Part shown: positions 50,393 through 59,924 of the stretch, piece by piece
Numbering within the stretch: the stretch's first letter is position 1
Layout of the letters: every line of letters starts with the position of its first letter
Assembly: GCF_003096635.1 (NCBI RefSeq)
Contig: NZ_QEKV01000001.1
Span: forward strand, 257,534 to 321,533
Reading direction: 5' to 3'
DNA length: 64,000 nucleotides
Origin: Ezakiella coagulans
Lineage (GTDB): Bacteria > Bacillota > Clostridia > Tissierellales > Peptoniphilaceae
Notes under the pieces: model-generated
What the model was told of the DNA's origin: nothing
Databases searched by the model: none
What the model saw: the letters and a program-made list of their open reading frames with translations, nothing else
Program-made: the position numbers and the translations under genes

Positions 50393-51820
50393 ATGGATAA
50401 TGAAAAATTCAGACTGGAAAGCGATTCAGTCGGTGAAAAACAAGTTCCAATTGATGCATTATACGGCGTACAAACTTTAAGAGGACATGACAACTTTCAA
50501 ATTACGGGATTGACACTCCATCCTGCTATGGTAAAAGCTCTTGCTGAAATTAAAAAAGCATGTGCTATTGCAAACTGCAAAGCGGGAGTTTTGGATGCTG
50601 ACAAAGCCGAAGCAATTGAAAAAGCATGTGATGAAATTATTGAAGGAAAATATCATGAAGCATTTTTTACAGACCCTGTTCAAGGTGGTGCAGGTACAAC
50701 TGCAAACATGAACGCTAATGAAGTTATTGCAAATATAGCTGAGATAAAAATGGGAGGAGTAGCGGGCGAATATAAATTTGTTCATCCTAACGATCATGTA
50801 AATATGGGGCAATCTACAAATGACGTTTATCCTACCTCCGGAAAGCTTGGAGCAATTGAACTTGCTAATAAAATGCTTGCTGAACTTGAAGAATTAATTT
50901 CCTCATTGGACAAAAAAGCTGTTGAATTTGACGGCATTGTAAAAATGGGAAGAACTCAACTTCAGGACGCTGTTCCAATCAGACTCGGTCAAGAGTTTAG
51001 AGCATATAAAGACGCGTTAAGTCGCGATATTAAAAGAATAAATTATGCACTCGACGGAATAAAAGTTGTAAATATGGGTGCAAGTGCAATCGGAACGGGA
51101 ATAAATGTTGACACAAAATATCTTGAATTAATCGTTCCGGAACTAAATAAAATTACAGGTTATGAATTATCACAAGCTGAAGACTTAGTCGATGGAACTC
51201 AAAACCTCGATGCACTTCTATTCCTTTCAGGTGCTTTAAAAGCAATGGCTATGACTCTTTCAAAGATGAGTAATGACTTAAGGCTTATGAGCAGCGGACC
51301 TAAGACGGGAATTGGAGAAATCAATTTACCTGCAAAGCAAAATGGTTCATCAATCATGCCGGGCAAAATAAATCCGGTTATTCCTGAAGTTGTAACACAA
51401 GTTGCATACTTGGTTGCAGGAAATGATATTACAATCACCGTGTGTGCTGAAGCCGGTCAACTTGAACTTAATGCATTTGAACCTGTACTTTTCAAATCAC
51501 TTTATGAATCAATCGAAACATTGACAGGGGCAATGAATACTTTGAGAATTAATTGTATTGACGGAATCACTGCAAATGAAAAGAGAATTGAAGAACTTTT
51601 GAATGCATCTGTCGGAATGGTCACAGCTCTAGCTCCGCACATCGGATACAAGAACGCTGCTTCAATTGCAAAAGAAAGCTTAAAGACAGGTGAATCAGTA
51701 AAGAGTATCGTGCTTAGAGACAAAATTTTGGATGAAAAAGATTTCAACGAAATTATGAATCCAATGGAACTCACAAAACCGGGCATTGCTGCAAAGCACT
51801 TGCTTGATGAAAATAAATAG
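50393..51820 (+). CDS. aspA: Aspartate ammonia-lyase (aspartase)
   Basis: 475 residues from the ATG at 50393 after GGAGG; a longer in-frame start lacks a site. Fumarase/aspartase superfamily signature G-S-S-I-M-P-G-K-I-N-P-V near residue 320, T-G (S/T)-N-D-V near 143, and G-R-T-Q-L-Q-D-A. The N-terminal D-S-V-G-E-K-Q-V-P and Y-G-V-Q-T-L-R fit AspA rather than FumC. It splits aspartate into fumarate and ammonia, as in amino acid fermentation. It is a single-gene unit. Confidence 0.93.
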   Translation: MDNEKFRLESDSVGEKQVPIDALYGVQTLRGHDNFQITGLTLHPAMVKALAEIKKACAIANCKAGVLDADKAEAIEKACDEIIEGKYHEAFFTDPVQGGAGTTANMNANEVIANIAEIKMGGVAGEYKFVHPNDHVNMGQSTNDVYPTSGKLGAIELANKMLAELEELISSLDKKAVEFDGIVKMGRTQLQDAVPIRLGQEFRAYKDALSRDIKRINYALDGIKVVNMGASAIGTGINVDTKYLELIVPELNKITGYELSQAEDLVDGTQNLDALLFLSGALKAMAMTLSKMSNDLRLMSSGPKTGIGEINLPAKQNGSSIMPGKINPVIPEVVTQVAYLVAGNDITITVCAEAGQLELNAFEPVLFKSLYESIETLTGAMNTLRINCIDGITANEKRIEELLNASVGMVTALAPHIGYKNAASIAKESLKTGESVKSIVLRDKILDEKDFNEIMNPMELTKPGIAAKHLLDENK

Positions 51821-51829
51821 CAAATAAAA

Positions 51830-51853
51830 AAAGACCTCGAGGGGTCTTTTTTT
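51830..51853 (+). terminator. Bidirectional terminator between aspA and the convergent gene
   Basis: A 7-bp stem (51830-51836 with 51843-51849). T's follow on the plus strand and an A-run at 51822-51832 serves the minus strand. Confidence 0.85.
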
Positions 51854-51857
51854 CTGT

Positions 51858-52448
51858 CTATTTTTGCCATGTCCAATTTGAGAGGTTAAACTCATCTTTA
51901 AAATGCATCATTTTCATATTTTCGTATGCCATGATGCGAATTTCGCCATATCTTAAAAATCCGAAAAGTTCTTTGTGATTTATTGGAATTTGAATGTAAT
52001 TTATAATTTTGCCGTCGGGAATTATAAGTCCCTTTTCATCTTCACGTCCAAGTCCCAAACTTGCTTTTAAAAGATATCCGGACTTTTTACTGACTGAAAA
52101 TGAGAAAGACTTGCTTACAGCTTTTCCATTTGGAACTTCAAACGGATATTTTTTTGTCTTAGCTTTTTCCGGTGAATCGCCTGAAAGAATTTGGTTTATG
52201 TTCGCAAATATATTGCCTTTATTTTTCTCTTCGATTATGTGTTTGTATATGCGACCGGAGCGGACTTCCTCGACAAGTGCGAGGTATTCCTTGAAGTCGA
52301 GGTAGATTGGAATTGTAAATTCAGTCTTGTGTGTGTTTTCGTCATATTTAACAAAATTGATTAAAATTTTTCCTATATCGAAAGAAAAATCTGACAGTTC
52401 AACGAAGGCACCTTTGGAGTCTTCTCTTGCAAAATTGTGAATGTACAT
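51858..52448 (-). CDS. Conserved-looking unknown protein
   Basis: 196 residues, ATG with AAAGGAGAC upstream. It is soluble, with no membrane segment or signal peptide. The middle has a basic cluster after about residue 90. No catalytic motif, cysteine pair or repeat is visible. It faces aspA and shares its terminator, so it has its own promoter upstream (right side). I do not recognise the family. Confidence 0.6.
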   Translation of the reverse strand: MYIHNFAREDSKGAFVELSDFSFDIGKILINFVKYDENTHKTEFTIPIYLDFKEYLALVEEVRSGRIYKHIIEEKNKGNIFANINQILSGDSPEKAKTKKYPFEVPNGKAVSKSFSFSVSKKSGYLLKASLGLGREDEKGLIIPDGKIINYIQIPINHKELFGFLRYGEIRIMAYENMKMMHFKDEFNLSNWTWQK

Positions 52449-52609
52449 AATTGTCTCCTTTATTTTTATTCATAAATATTATATCACAAAAAAATATTTT
52501 TTAAGAAATTAATTTGCTCATTTTTATTATTTTATGTAAAAAAATTGCAGCTTAAAAAACTTTTTATGAATAGTATGTTCGTTTCAAACTTTATTAATTG
52601 CAACGAATG

Positions 52610-52618
52610 TGGTATAAT
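52610..52618 (+). promoter_or_regulatory. Promoter of the hutD operon
   Basis: Extended -10 TGGTATAAT (52610-52618) with a weak -35. It leads the hutD-yedF-mscS transcript. Confidence 0.5.
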
Positions 52619-52663
52619 ATTTTAATGAATAATTATTAATAATTTTATTTTTCTGGAGGAAGA

Positions 52664-53239
52664 ATGGAAAATTTATATAAATTGGATGAATATAAAGAAA
52701 CTTCATGGAGCGGCGGAAAGACAAGAGAATATTTTATTTATCCTGTCGATTCGACATATAAAGATAGGGATTTTAAAATCAGATTTTCAGAAGCAAGCGT
52801 AGATATTACCGGTACAGATTTCACAAAGCTTCCGGGTTATAAAAGATATTTGATTCCTATTACAAATACTCTTATTTTAAACATGAAAGGGAATAAAATT
52901 CCTATAAAAAAGTATACTGCTTTTTACTTTGACGGTAGTGATGACATTGTTTCTGAAAGTACAGGGCATGATTTAAATCTCATGCTTTCTGAAGATTTAG
53001 TAGGCAAACTTGAGGTCGTTAAATTTTATAATGAACTTTTGATTAAGGACGACATTAAAAAGTCTAAAATTCTTTTCTTCTATAGTTTAGAAAACAGCGT
53101 TCAAATAATTTCTAAGAAAAAAAGTGTTACACTTGATAAAAATGAGGTTGCAGTTTTTATTTCAGATGATAAGTTTGAACTTAAAATCAGCGCAGAAAAA
53201 GAAGAAAATAAAATTGTTTGGGGCAAAGTGACTTTATGA
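52664..53239 (+). CDS. HutD/Ves family protein
   Basis: 191 residues, ATG with GGAGGA. The beta-barrel cupin pattern of HutD is visible: W-S-G-G-K-T-R-E near residues 15-22, R-F-S-E-A-S near 44-49 and L-P-G-Y-K-R-Y near 58-64. HutD accompanies histidine use in proteobacteria and is thought to bind a small ligand. No hut gene is present here. The stop overlaps the next start by 4 bases. Confidence 0.8.
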   Translation: MENLYKLDEYKETSWSGGKTREYFIYPVDSTYKDRDFKIRFSEASVDITGTDFTKLPGYKRYLIPITNTLILNMKGNKIPIKKYTAFYFDGSDDIVSESTGHDLNLMLSEDLVGKLEVVKFYNELLIKDDIKKSKILFFYSLENSVQIISKKKSVTLDKNEVAVFISDDKFELKISAEKEENKIVWGKVTL

Positions 53240-54261
53240 GTTTATTTAAAAAGTTTTTCATAGGCTTTTTTGTAATTTTTTTAATAACGGCAGGGTTTTT
53301 ATATATAAATCTTGAAGATGTTGTTTATTATGTTAAGGAAAAAAAGCTTAGTGAAGATCCGGGAGTTCAATACAAATATATAGAAGTTCATTCCCAAGGT
53401 GACAGTTATGTTTACAACAATGTAATATATACATTGAACAAAAGTAGATTCACCGGTGTCGATTTCGAAGGAAATACGCTTTATGAAAGAATTCTCGATA
53501 CAGAGGATTTTAAAATGGCGGGGGTCAAGGACAAGATTTTTTTGATGAACAGTAAAAAAGTTATTATACTTGATGATGAAAACCACCTAATAAAAGAGAT
53601 GGATGATGAAGGCGAGATTGACGGTATTTCTCCGATTTTAAAAGGCTTTGCAGTATATTCAAGAGATGCAGACAATTACAAGACAACTATATACGATGAC
53701 GATTTAAACATAATTGAAACATATATTCAAAAGGATGCGACGATAGACGTTTCGATTTTGGATAATGCTATAGAAGTTTTAAATATCAAAAAGACCGAAG
53801 AGGGACTTTCGGCAGTTTTAAATCGTGTTAAAGGCGATGAAAGCGAAACGATTTTAGAGCTTGGCGGATATGTGCCGTATAAGTTTTATAATACAAAAGA
53901 CGGCTATTTGATCGCAACTGACAAGGAGCTTGTATATTATGACGGTAAAAATATTGAGGGTAAGATTTCGTACGAAGGTTTTAGAGGTCTTTATAAACTT
54001 CAAAAGAATTATTGCCTATTTGCAGATAATATTCTTTATGTTTTGAAGCCAAATATGGAAATTGTTGTAAAAGAAGAATTATCAGGTTTCGACCGTATTA
54101 AAAATTTCAATAACAAAGTTTTGATTTTTACTAATAGAGAGTTTTTAATCGTAAATGATACGGGTATAAGTAAAAGGGTAAAAACAGATCGGGATATTTT
54201 AAACATGTATGGAGAAGATAGACCGATTGTAGAGTTTAGAAATGGTTTCATAATTTATTAG
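53236..54261 (+). CDS. Membrane-anchored propeller-like protein, unknown
   Basis: 341 residues from the ATG at 53236 (ATGA overlap with hutD). One N-terminal helix (residues ~7-23), then repeated beta-rich segments of ~40 residues (for example Y-V-Y-N-N-V-I-Y, L-I-A-T-D-K-E-L-V-Y-Y, L-F-A-D-N-I-L-Y), which resemble a beta-propeller such as DUF5711. It would be outside the cell. No enzymatic motif. An AGGAGGT site separates it from yedF. Confidence 0.6.
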   Translation: MSLFKKFFIGFFVIFLITAGFLYINLEDVVYYVKEKKLSEDPGVQYKYIEVHSQGDSYVYNNVIYTLNKSRFTGVDFEGNTLYERILDTEDFKMAGVKDKIFLMNSKKVIILDDENHLIKEMDDEGEIDGISPILKGFAVYSRDADNYKTTIYDDDLNIIETYIQKDATIDVSILDNAIEVLNIKKTEEGLSAVLNRVKGDESETILELGGYVPYKFYNTKDGYLIATDKELVYYDGKNIEGKISYEGFRGLYKLQKNYCLFADNILYVLKPNMEIVVKEELSGFDRIKNFNNKVLIFTNREFLIVNDTGISKRVKTDRDILNMYGEDRPIVEFRNGFIIY

Positions 54262-54272
54262 GAGGTGTTCAT

Positions 54273-54854
54273 ATGAAACTTGATTTAAGAGGACTTGAAT
54301 GTCCGGAACCGGTTATAAGAACCAAAAAAGAATTGGATAAAACGGATGTAAATGAAGTGGTTTCTGTTGTTGACAATGAAGTTGCAAAGGAAAATTTGAG
54401 AAAACTTGGAGAATCATTGAATTGTAAAGTTGTTGCAAAGGAAGTCGGAAGCGATTTTGAAGTAACAATAACAAAATACGGCGAAGTTACTTCAACAGAT
54501 GCCAAAGGGACATTTATTAATGGAGATTCCGTAATTTTGTTCAAACAAAACTTCTTCGGAAGCGACAAGGAACTTGGAAAGATTCTCATTAAGAGTTTTA
54601 TTTATACAGTTCTTGAAAGCGGAAATCTTCCGGACAAAATGTTATTTGTAAACGAAGGCGTAAAACTTGTTTGCGAAGAAGGAGATATCTTAGAAGATTT
54701 GAAAAAATTGGAATCAAACGGCGTGAAAGTTGCAGCATGTGGACTATGCCTCGATTTCTTCAAACTTAAAGAAAGTGTAAAAGTCGGAACAATCACAAAT
54801 ATGTACGATATTTACACAACGGCTAAGAATGCAGGACATTTAATTGAAATTTAG
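54273..54854 (+). CDS. yedF: Sulfurtransferase-like YedF (selenium metabolism-type)
   Basis: 193 residues. A TusA-like N-terminal domain with Cys11 in L-E-C-P-E-P-V, then a DsrE-like domain with A-C-G-L-C-L-D-F near residues 150-157. Such two-domain YedF proteins often travel with selenium genes (selD). No selD, selenocysteine gene or other selenium function is seen in this window. It may carry sulfur or selenium as a persulfide. AGGAGGTG precedes the ATG. Confidence 0.9.
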   Translation: MKLDLRGLECPEPVIRTKKELDKTDVNEVVSVVDNEVAKENLRKLGESLNCKVVAKEVGSDFEVTITKYGEVTSTDAKGTFINGDSVILFKQNFFGSDKELGKILIKSFIYTVLESGNLPDKMLFVNEGVKLVCEEGDILEDLKKLESNGVKVAACGLCLDFFKLKESVKVGTITNMYDIYTTAKNAGHLIEI

Positions 54855-54863
54855 GAGATAAAT

Positions 54864-55712
54864 TTGGAAGTTTTAAAGTCATTTTTATTAAATGAGAATG
54901 GTAAATTGAAGTTCTACAGCAAGGTTATGCTTGTTGTAGGACTTTTAATTGTGTCGTTTTTTATTGTAAGAATGGTCCAAAAGGTTATACTTAAATCTAT
55001 AAAGAAGAGGTTTAAGACTCTTCATGGTCCCGAAGGAAAGAGATTTCAAACGCTAATTTCTCTGATTGAATCGCTCACAAAGACACTTATACTTATTATT
55101 TGGTTTTTTGCAACGATAAGTATTTTCGGGATTGATGCGAAAGGGCTTGTCGCAACTGCCGGAATCGGTGGTCTTGCAATAGGTCTTGCTGCAAAGACGT
55201 TCATAGAAGACTTTATAAGTGGGATATTTATTCTTGCTGAAAATGTTTTCAACATTGGGGACTATGTTTCCATTGCGGGAAAAGAGGGAGTTGTGGTAGA
55301 TGTAGGCCTAAGAATCACAGTTATCAAAGATTTTAACGGAGAACTCCACACAATTCCTAATAACCTCATTAAAATTGTCACCAACAGGTCAAAAAACATT
55401 CAAAGAGCACTTGTTGAGGTGCAGATTTCTTACGAGTCAGATTTAGCAAAAGCCAAGGAATTGTTGACAAAAGGCCTTGCTGAAAAATTTGAGGGTGCAA
55501 AATCAGTTATTGAAGCACCGATTCTTCAAGCACCGGTTGAATTGATGGATTCGGGTGTTCTGTTAAGAGTTGTGGCATATACTGTTCCGGGTGAACAATG
55601 GAGAATTGAACGGGAAATGAGAGAAGAAATTAAGAATATACTTGATAGAAATAATATTGAAATTCCATACAACAAGATGGATATCAATTTAAAGACGGAT
55701 AAAGATGCTTAA
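54864..55712 (+). CDS. MscS-family mechanosensitive channel
   Basis: 282 residues, TTG start after AGGAGA. Two to three N-terminal helices, then the pore-lining G-I-G-G-L-A-I-G-L-A-A-K and the beta domain with G-D-Y-V-S-I and H-T-I-P-N-N. The C-terminal part has an alpha/beta cage. It opens when turgor rises and lets ions out. It overlaps the small gene downstream by 8 bases. Confidence 0.9.
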   Translation: MEVLKSFLLNENGKLKFYSKVMLVVGLLIVSFFIVRMVQKVILKSIKKRFKTLHGPEGKRFQTLISLIESLTKTLILIIWFFATISIFGIDAKGLVATAGIGGLAIGLAAKTFIEDFISGIFILAENVFNIGDYVSIAGKEGVVVDVGLRITVIKDFNGELHTIPNNLIKIVTNRSKNIQRALVEVQISYESDLAKAKELLTKGLAEKFEGAKSVIEAPILQAPVELMDSGVLLRVVAYTVPGEQWRIEREMREEIKNILDRNNIEIPYNKMDINLKTDKDA

Positions 55713-55932
55713 AATATTTGAAGGCGATATTGTCACAATGAAAAAGCCACATCCATGTGGCAAAAATGAATGGCAAATCATAAAGACGGGAGTCGATATG
55801 AAAATCAAATGTGTGGGTTGTGGCCGCGAGGTAATGATTACAAGGTTTGATTTTTTCGGTCGAGTTAGAAAAGTTTTAATTGACGGACATTTTGAGTCGG
55901 TTCGAACATCAAAAGAATTTGAGGGAAGATAA
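55705..55932 (+). CDS. DUF951 domain protein
   Basis: 75 residues, overlapping mscS by 8 bases. The characteristic H-P-C-G near residue 16 and C-V-G-C-G-R near 37 make a probable zinc-binding Cys set. DUF951 proteins often follow mscS genes in Firmicutes; the function is unknown. Ends in a one-base overlap with the racemase start. Confidence 0.88.
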   Translation: MLKIFEGDIVTMKKPHPCGKNEWQIIKTGVDMKIKCVGCGREVMITRFDFFGRVRKVLIDGHFESVRTSKEFEGR

Positions 55933-56594
55933 TGAAGAAATTATGTATTGTCGGAGGAATGGGTCCGCTTGCAACATCAGATTGTTATACGAGGATAATT
56001 GAAAAATCTCCTGCAACCAAAGACCAGGAGCATATTGAAACTCTTATAATTTCCGATTGTCTTATGCCGGACCGAACAAAGTCCATAATAAGTGGTGACT
56101 CGAAAGAGCTTTTGGAACATTTTAAAAACAATTTTAAAATGGCAGAAGTTTGGGGAGCGGATTTTATAATTATTCCGTGCAACACGAGCCATTTTTATTA
56201 TGACGAATTTGTGAAGATGACGGATATAAAAATTTTAAATATGATTCATTTAGCTGCAAAAAAGGCAAGCGATAGAACTTATGTCTTTGCAACTGAGGGG
56301 ACATTTAAGTCTCAAATTTACAAAAGATATCTTGAACAGGAAAACAAAGAATATTTGCCTTTAACAGATGAGGAAAAGAGAGTTTCTAACGAAACAATCT
56401 ATAGAATAAAACAGGGCGAAGAACCGGAACTGAGTAATTTCCCGGAATTTAAAAAAATGCTTGAGGAAAAATCCGAAAAAGCGGGAGTTATTCTAGCATG
56501 CACAGAGCTTTCTCTCTTCGATATAACAAATGACAATGTAATAGATGCAATGAATGTGCTTGTCGATGAGACTGTGAAGGAGGCATATGCGTGA
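55932..56594 (+). CDS. Aspartate/glutamate racemase-family protein
   Basis: 220 residues. Catalytic cysteines lie in I-P-C-N-T-S near residue 81 and A-C-T-E-L near 190. The N-terminal G-G-M-G-P-L-A fits the aspartate racemase branch. Cofactor-independent, it interconverts L and D amino acids for wall or other use. The aspartate branch is more likely than MurI, but sequence alone does not settle it. Its stop is inside the next gene's start. Confidence 0.88.
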   Translation: MKKLCIVGGMGPLATSDCYTRIIEKSPATKDQEHIETLIISDCLMPDRTKSIISGDSKELLEHFKNNFKMAEVWGADFIIIPCNTSHFYYDEFVKMTDIKILNMIHLAAKKASDRTYVFATEGTFKSQIYKRYLEQENKEYLPLTDEEKRVSNETIYRIKQGEEPELSNFPEFKKMLEEKSEKAGVILACTELSLFDITNDNVIDAMNVLVDETVKEAYA

Positions 56595-57115
56595 TTCAAT
56601 TATTTATCACTTTTTTTAAGATAGGAATTACCACCTTTGGTGGGGGTTATGCAATGCTTCCTATTTTAATACGAGAAATTGCTGAGAATAAAAAGTGGGC
56701 GACGGAGGATGAACTTCTAGAATATTTTGCAATTGGACAGGCGACTCCCGGAATAATAGGTGTAAACACAGCAACCTTTGTGGGTTACAAAAGGGGAAAA
56801 GTGCTAGGTGCAATTATTGCAACTCTCGGATTTATAACACCATCGCTTATCATTATAAGCATCATATACAGATTCGTTGACATTTTATCAGACAAGTTCT
56901 ACTACGGCACAAAGCTCGTAAAAATTACTGTTTCTGCGTTAATTCTTCACACATTGTACAAAATGTTTTTGAAGGAAGTAAAGTCTGCGAGAAGCATTGT
57001 TTATATTGCTTTGGCACTCGTTCTTGCACTTTTGAAGCTTCCGCTTCCACTTATTGTTCTCGGATTTGCAATCGTTTCGATGATAGAGGTGAAATATGCT
57101 AAGACTGATTTATGA
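56591..57115 (+). CDS. Chromate transporter, half 1
   Basis: 174 residues, GTG start after AAGGAGG. Pfam-type Chromate_transp pattern: F-K-I-G-x-x-T-F-G-G-G-Y-A near residue 8 and G-Q-A-T-P-G-I near 50. Five to six helices. Firmicutes often encode the two halves of ChrA separately, as here. It overlaps half 2 by 20 bases. Whether it moves chromate or another anion is unknown. Confidence 0.9.
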   Translation: MIQLFITFFKIGITTFGGGYAMLPILIREIAENKKWATEDELLEYFAIGQATPGIIGVNTATFVGYKRGKVLGAIIATLGFITPSLIIISIIYRFVDILSDKFYYGTKLVKITVSALILHTLYKMFLKEVKSARSIVYIALALVLALLKLPLPLIVLGFAIVSMIEVKYAKTDL

Positions 57116-57638
57116 ATTTTTTAAAACAGGCCTTTTTTCGATAGGTGGTGGTCTTGCAACAATTCCATTTTTGGCAAAGATGGGTGAAACTTTTGGATAC
57201 TTTACGCAGGACGAACTTTTGACTATGATTGCGGTGAGTGAGTCAACTCCGGGACCGATTGGAATAAATATGGCGACATTTGCGGGAATAAAGGCGGGCG
57301 GAATTTTATACGGAGTTATTGCCCCTATAAGTTTAGTTTTTCCGTCGTTAATCATTATAATTACTATTGCAAAACTCATTGAAAAATACAGAAAAAGCCC
57401 ATATATGAAAAATATTCTAAAGACCTTAAAACCTGTCTCAATCGGATTTATCGCTGCGGCTATAATCCCGATTTATATTTCACTTTTTAAAGAAGTTCAA
57501 GGTCCCTATATTTTGGGAATGATAGCAATTATGACGATTGTGTTTTTCTTGCGTGAGAAACTTAATAAACTCCACCCGGGATTTATTATTTTGGGAGCGT
57601 TTATTATCGGTATAATTTTTGATTTTGTAAAATTTTAA
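57096..57638 (+). CDS. Chromate transporter, half 2
   Basis: 180 residues, homologous to half 1: F-K-T-G-L-F-S-I-G-G-G-L-A near residue 6 and S-E-S-T-P-G-P-I near 49. Together the halves give the duplicated ChrA fold as a heterodimer. The start is within the end of half 1. The next gene follows after one base. Confidence 0.9.
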   Translation: MLRLIYEFFKTGLFSIGGGLATIPFLAKMGETFGYFTQDELLTMIAVSESTPGPIGINMATFAGIKAGGILYGVIAPISLVFPSLIIIITIAKLIEKYRKSPYMKNILKTLKPVSIGFIAAAIIPIYISLFKEVQGPYILGMIAIMTIVFFLREKLNKLHPGFIILGAFIIGIIFDFVKF

Positions 57639-57639
57639 T

Positions 57640-58512
57640 ATGAATTTTAAAATGCGAAAAATTTATTTATATAAATTTATATTGTTTTCAGCTTTTATAT
57701 TTACTAATGTTTTTGTCTTTAAATCTATGAAGCTTTTAGTTTTTGAATTAGTTGCAATCGTTATTTATGGATTTTTTTATTCAAAAAAAGCTAAAAGAAC
57801 AGTCATAGAATTAAAATCAAAAAAGATTCGAGGAAAATATAAGGCGATATTTTTTGCGGATTATCACTCGAACCCGGCGGACGGAATAAACGATATTATA
57901 AAAAGTGAATCTGAAAATGCTGACTTTATATTTTTGGGCGGTGACATAGTCGATGATAAAGCGGAGAATTTTAAAGTCGACGAACTTTTTTCTATGATTG
58001 GAGAGAAGCGAGCTTTTTATGTACTTGGAAATCACGAGGTTAGACGGAAAGACCTTTCGGATTTGATTAAATATTTTAAAAACAATTCGACATATCTTAC
58101 AAGAAAAACTTCACCGATTTCAATTTCAAATTTCGACATCTACGGCATCGACGATGTGACGGTAAACGAAAACGATTTTAATTATTCGCTTTTATATTTT
58201 AAAGAACAACTTGATATGAAGAAATTCAATATTTTACTCGTGCATCGTCCGGAATATTTTGAAAAATATTTGGAGGCAGGATTCGATTTAGTCTTGACAG
58301 GGCACGCTCATGCGGGACACGCTAGACTACCGTTTATAGGAGCAATTGTAGCACCGGGTCAAGGGCTTTTTCCGAGGTATCAAAAGGGGCTTTATACAAA
58401 AGGGGAACAGAATATGTTTTTAACTTCCGGGTCATCAAAGAAAAAATATTTGGTGCCGAGATTCTTTAATAAACCGGAAGTTGTAATTATTAATTTTATG
58501 GAGGAATTATGA
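57640..58512 (+). CDS. Membrane-anchored metallophosphoesterase
   Basis: 290 residues. Two N-terminal hydrophobic segments (residues ~8-45) and a calcineurin-like domain with A-D-Y-H near residue 72 (usually D-x-H), G-G-D-I-V-D, G-N-H-E and T-G-H-A-H-A-G. Similar proteins act outside the membrane, possibly on lipid A-like or teichoic precursors. An in-frame ATG four codons on (57652) is another possible start. It overlaps the HAD gene by 4 bases. Confidence 0.85.
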   Translation: MNFKMRKIYLYKFILFSAFIFTNVFVFKSMKLLVFELVAIVIYGFFYSKKAKRTVIELKSKKIRGKYKAIFFADYHSNPADGINDIIKSESENADFIFLGGDIVDDKAENFKVDELFSMIGEKRAFYVLGNHEVRRKDLSDLIKYFKNNSTYLTRKTSPISISNFDIYGIDDVTVNENDFNYSLLYFKEQLDMKKFNILLVHRPEYFEKYLEAGFDLVLTGHAHAGHARLPFIGAIVAPGQGLFPRYQKGLYTKGEQNMFLTSGSSKKKYLVPRFFNKPEVVIINFMEEL

Positions 58513-59237
58513 TATTTTTTGATTTGGACGACACAATTTTGGATACAAAAAATTGTAACAAAAAGATTTATGAGAAGATTAGAGCGGATTTAAACGTCGA
58601 TATGGATGCGGATTTATTTAGAAAGAAGCTAAGAACATCCCTAAGGCCAAGGATGATTAAGTATTTCGAGTTTCAATATAACGAAACAATTGGAATTGAT
58701 CCGCTTGATTTTTTATTGATGGAAACTCCGTATGAGGAAGATCATATGGAACTTTTTAAGGAAGCGGTTTGGAATGATTTGAAAAATATTTTTCAAGGTG
58801 TTTCAAAAGATGAATTTTATAAAACTGTTTTAAAAAGACAGCATGACTACACAGATGCAATTCCGGGGATGATTGAACTTTTGACTGACCTTAGTAAAAA
58901 GCATAAACTCGGCATAGTCACAAACGGACTTAGCGAGATTCAACACAAAAAAGTCGATACATTGGGCATTCGCCATCTTTTCAAAGATGTTTTTGTATCT
59001 GGGGACTTCGGTTATGGAAAGCCTGATCCGAAATTTTATGCACATGTAATTTACAAGAGCGGATGTGATAAGGAAAATTCGATTATGATTGGAGACAATC
59101 CTCAAGGAGATGTCATGGGAGCAATTTCCGCAGGAATGAAGGCAATTTATTTTAATGGTCGCGAAGTTGATTACGATTTAAATGTTGCACATAATGTGGA
59201 CGAACTTAGAGCGGAAATCGAGAGGTTGATTGGATGA
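58509..59237 (+). CDS. HAD hydrolase of the YjjG noncanonical pyrimidine nucleotidase type
   Basis: 242 residues. D-L-D-D-T-I-L-D motif I at residues 5-12, a mid cap domain, T-N-G near 138 and G-D-N near 195 as motif IV. YjjG-type enzymes remove phosphate from dUMP, 5-FdUMP and similar, cleaning the nucleotide pool. ATGA overlaps at both ends put it in the envelope/phosphatase transcript. Confidence 0.85.
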   Translation: MIFFDLDDTILDTKNCNKKIYEKIRADLNVDMDADLFRKKLRTSLRPRMIKYFEFQYNETIGIDPLDFLLMETPYEEDHMELFKEAVWNDLKNIFQGVSKDEFYKTVLKRQHDYTDAIPGMIELLTDLSKKHKLGIVTNGLSEIQHKKVDTLGIRHLFKDVFVSGDFGYGKPDPKFYAHVIYKSGCDKENSIMIGDNPQGDVMGAISAGMKAIYFNGREVDYDLNVAHNVDELRAEIERLIG

Positions 59238-59863
59238 AGAGAATAAATCTTCTCATCTTCGCTATTTTAACAATATTAATCACAACAATAATTCCGAGTG
59301 GACTATTTTCTGAATTTGACAAAGATATCGCAGTTATTTTTTTGGGAGAAAAAAGTGATCCCATTTATGGACTCAATTTATTTATTACAAAGCTTTTTAA
59401 TCCGGTGAATGCGGTTATATTGTGTGCGGTTGCGGTTATAACATTAATTGCAATAAAAAAATGGAGGTACGGTTTTTACATTGCCTTTACTATGATACTT
59501 TCGACTGCAATAAATGAGGGCATAAAATCATTATACACAAGAGTGAGACCGCCTTATGCACATTTTCTCGAATCAGGATATTCGTTTCCTTCGGGACACA
59601 GTGCAGCTGCTGCATGTTTTTTTGCATGCATATATTTAATAGTTAGAAATAATACGTCGTCAAAAAAGACTTGGAGAATTACAGCGGTTTTTGCGACACT
59701 TTTCGGAGTATATGTAGCATTCACAAGGCTTTACTTCGGGGTTCACTATCCAACGGATGTTGCGGGTGGACTTATGTGGGGATTGTTTCTTGCAAATGTG
59801 ATGGAATATTTAATGTATTCGGCAGGAATAATTTATAGAAAAGAATTATATTATATGGGTTAA
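59234..59863 (+). CDS. PAP2-family membrane phosphatase
   Basis: 209 residues, about six helices. The PAP2 motifs are present: K-S-L-Y-T-R-V-R-P near residue 96, P-S-G-H-S near 117, and R-x5-H-x3-D in R-L-Y-F-G-V-H-Y-P-T-D near 163. It removes phosphate from lipid phosphates such as undecaprenyl pyrophosphate or phosphatidate outside the membrane. ATGA overlap with the HAD gene. Confidence 0.9.
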   Translation: MKRINLLIFAILTILITTIIPSGLFSEFDKDIAVIFLGEKSDPIYGLNLFITKLFNPVNAVILCAVAVITLIAIKKWRYGFYIAFTMILSTAINEGIKSLYTRVRPPYAHFLESGYSFPSGHSAAAACFFACIYLIVRNNTSSKKTWRITAVFATLFGVYVAFTRLYFGVHYPTDVAGGLMWGLFLANVMEYLMYSAGIIYRKELYYMG

Positions 59864-59895
59864 ATTCTGTTTTAATGTTTACAGAATTTTAATTT
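59862..59895 (+). terminator. Possible terminator after the PAP2 gene
   Basis: A 9-bp stem (59862-59870 with 59881-59889) and a 10-base loop, then TAATTT. Weak tail, AT-rich stem. Confidence 0.55.
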
Positions 59896-59924
59896 AATGG
59901 TAGAATTAGATTGAGGTGGTATGG

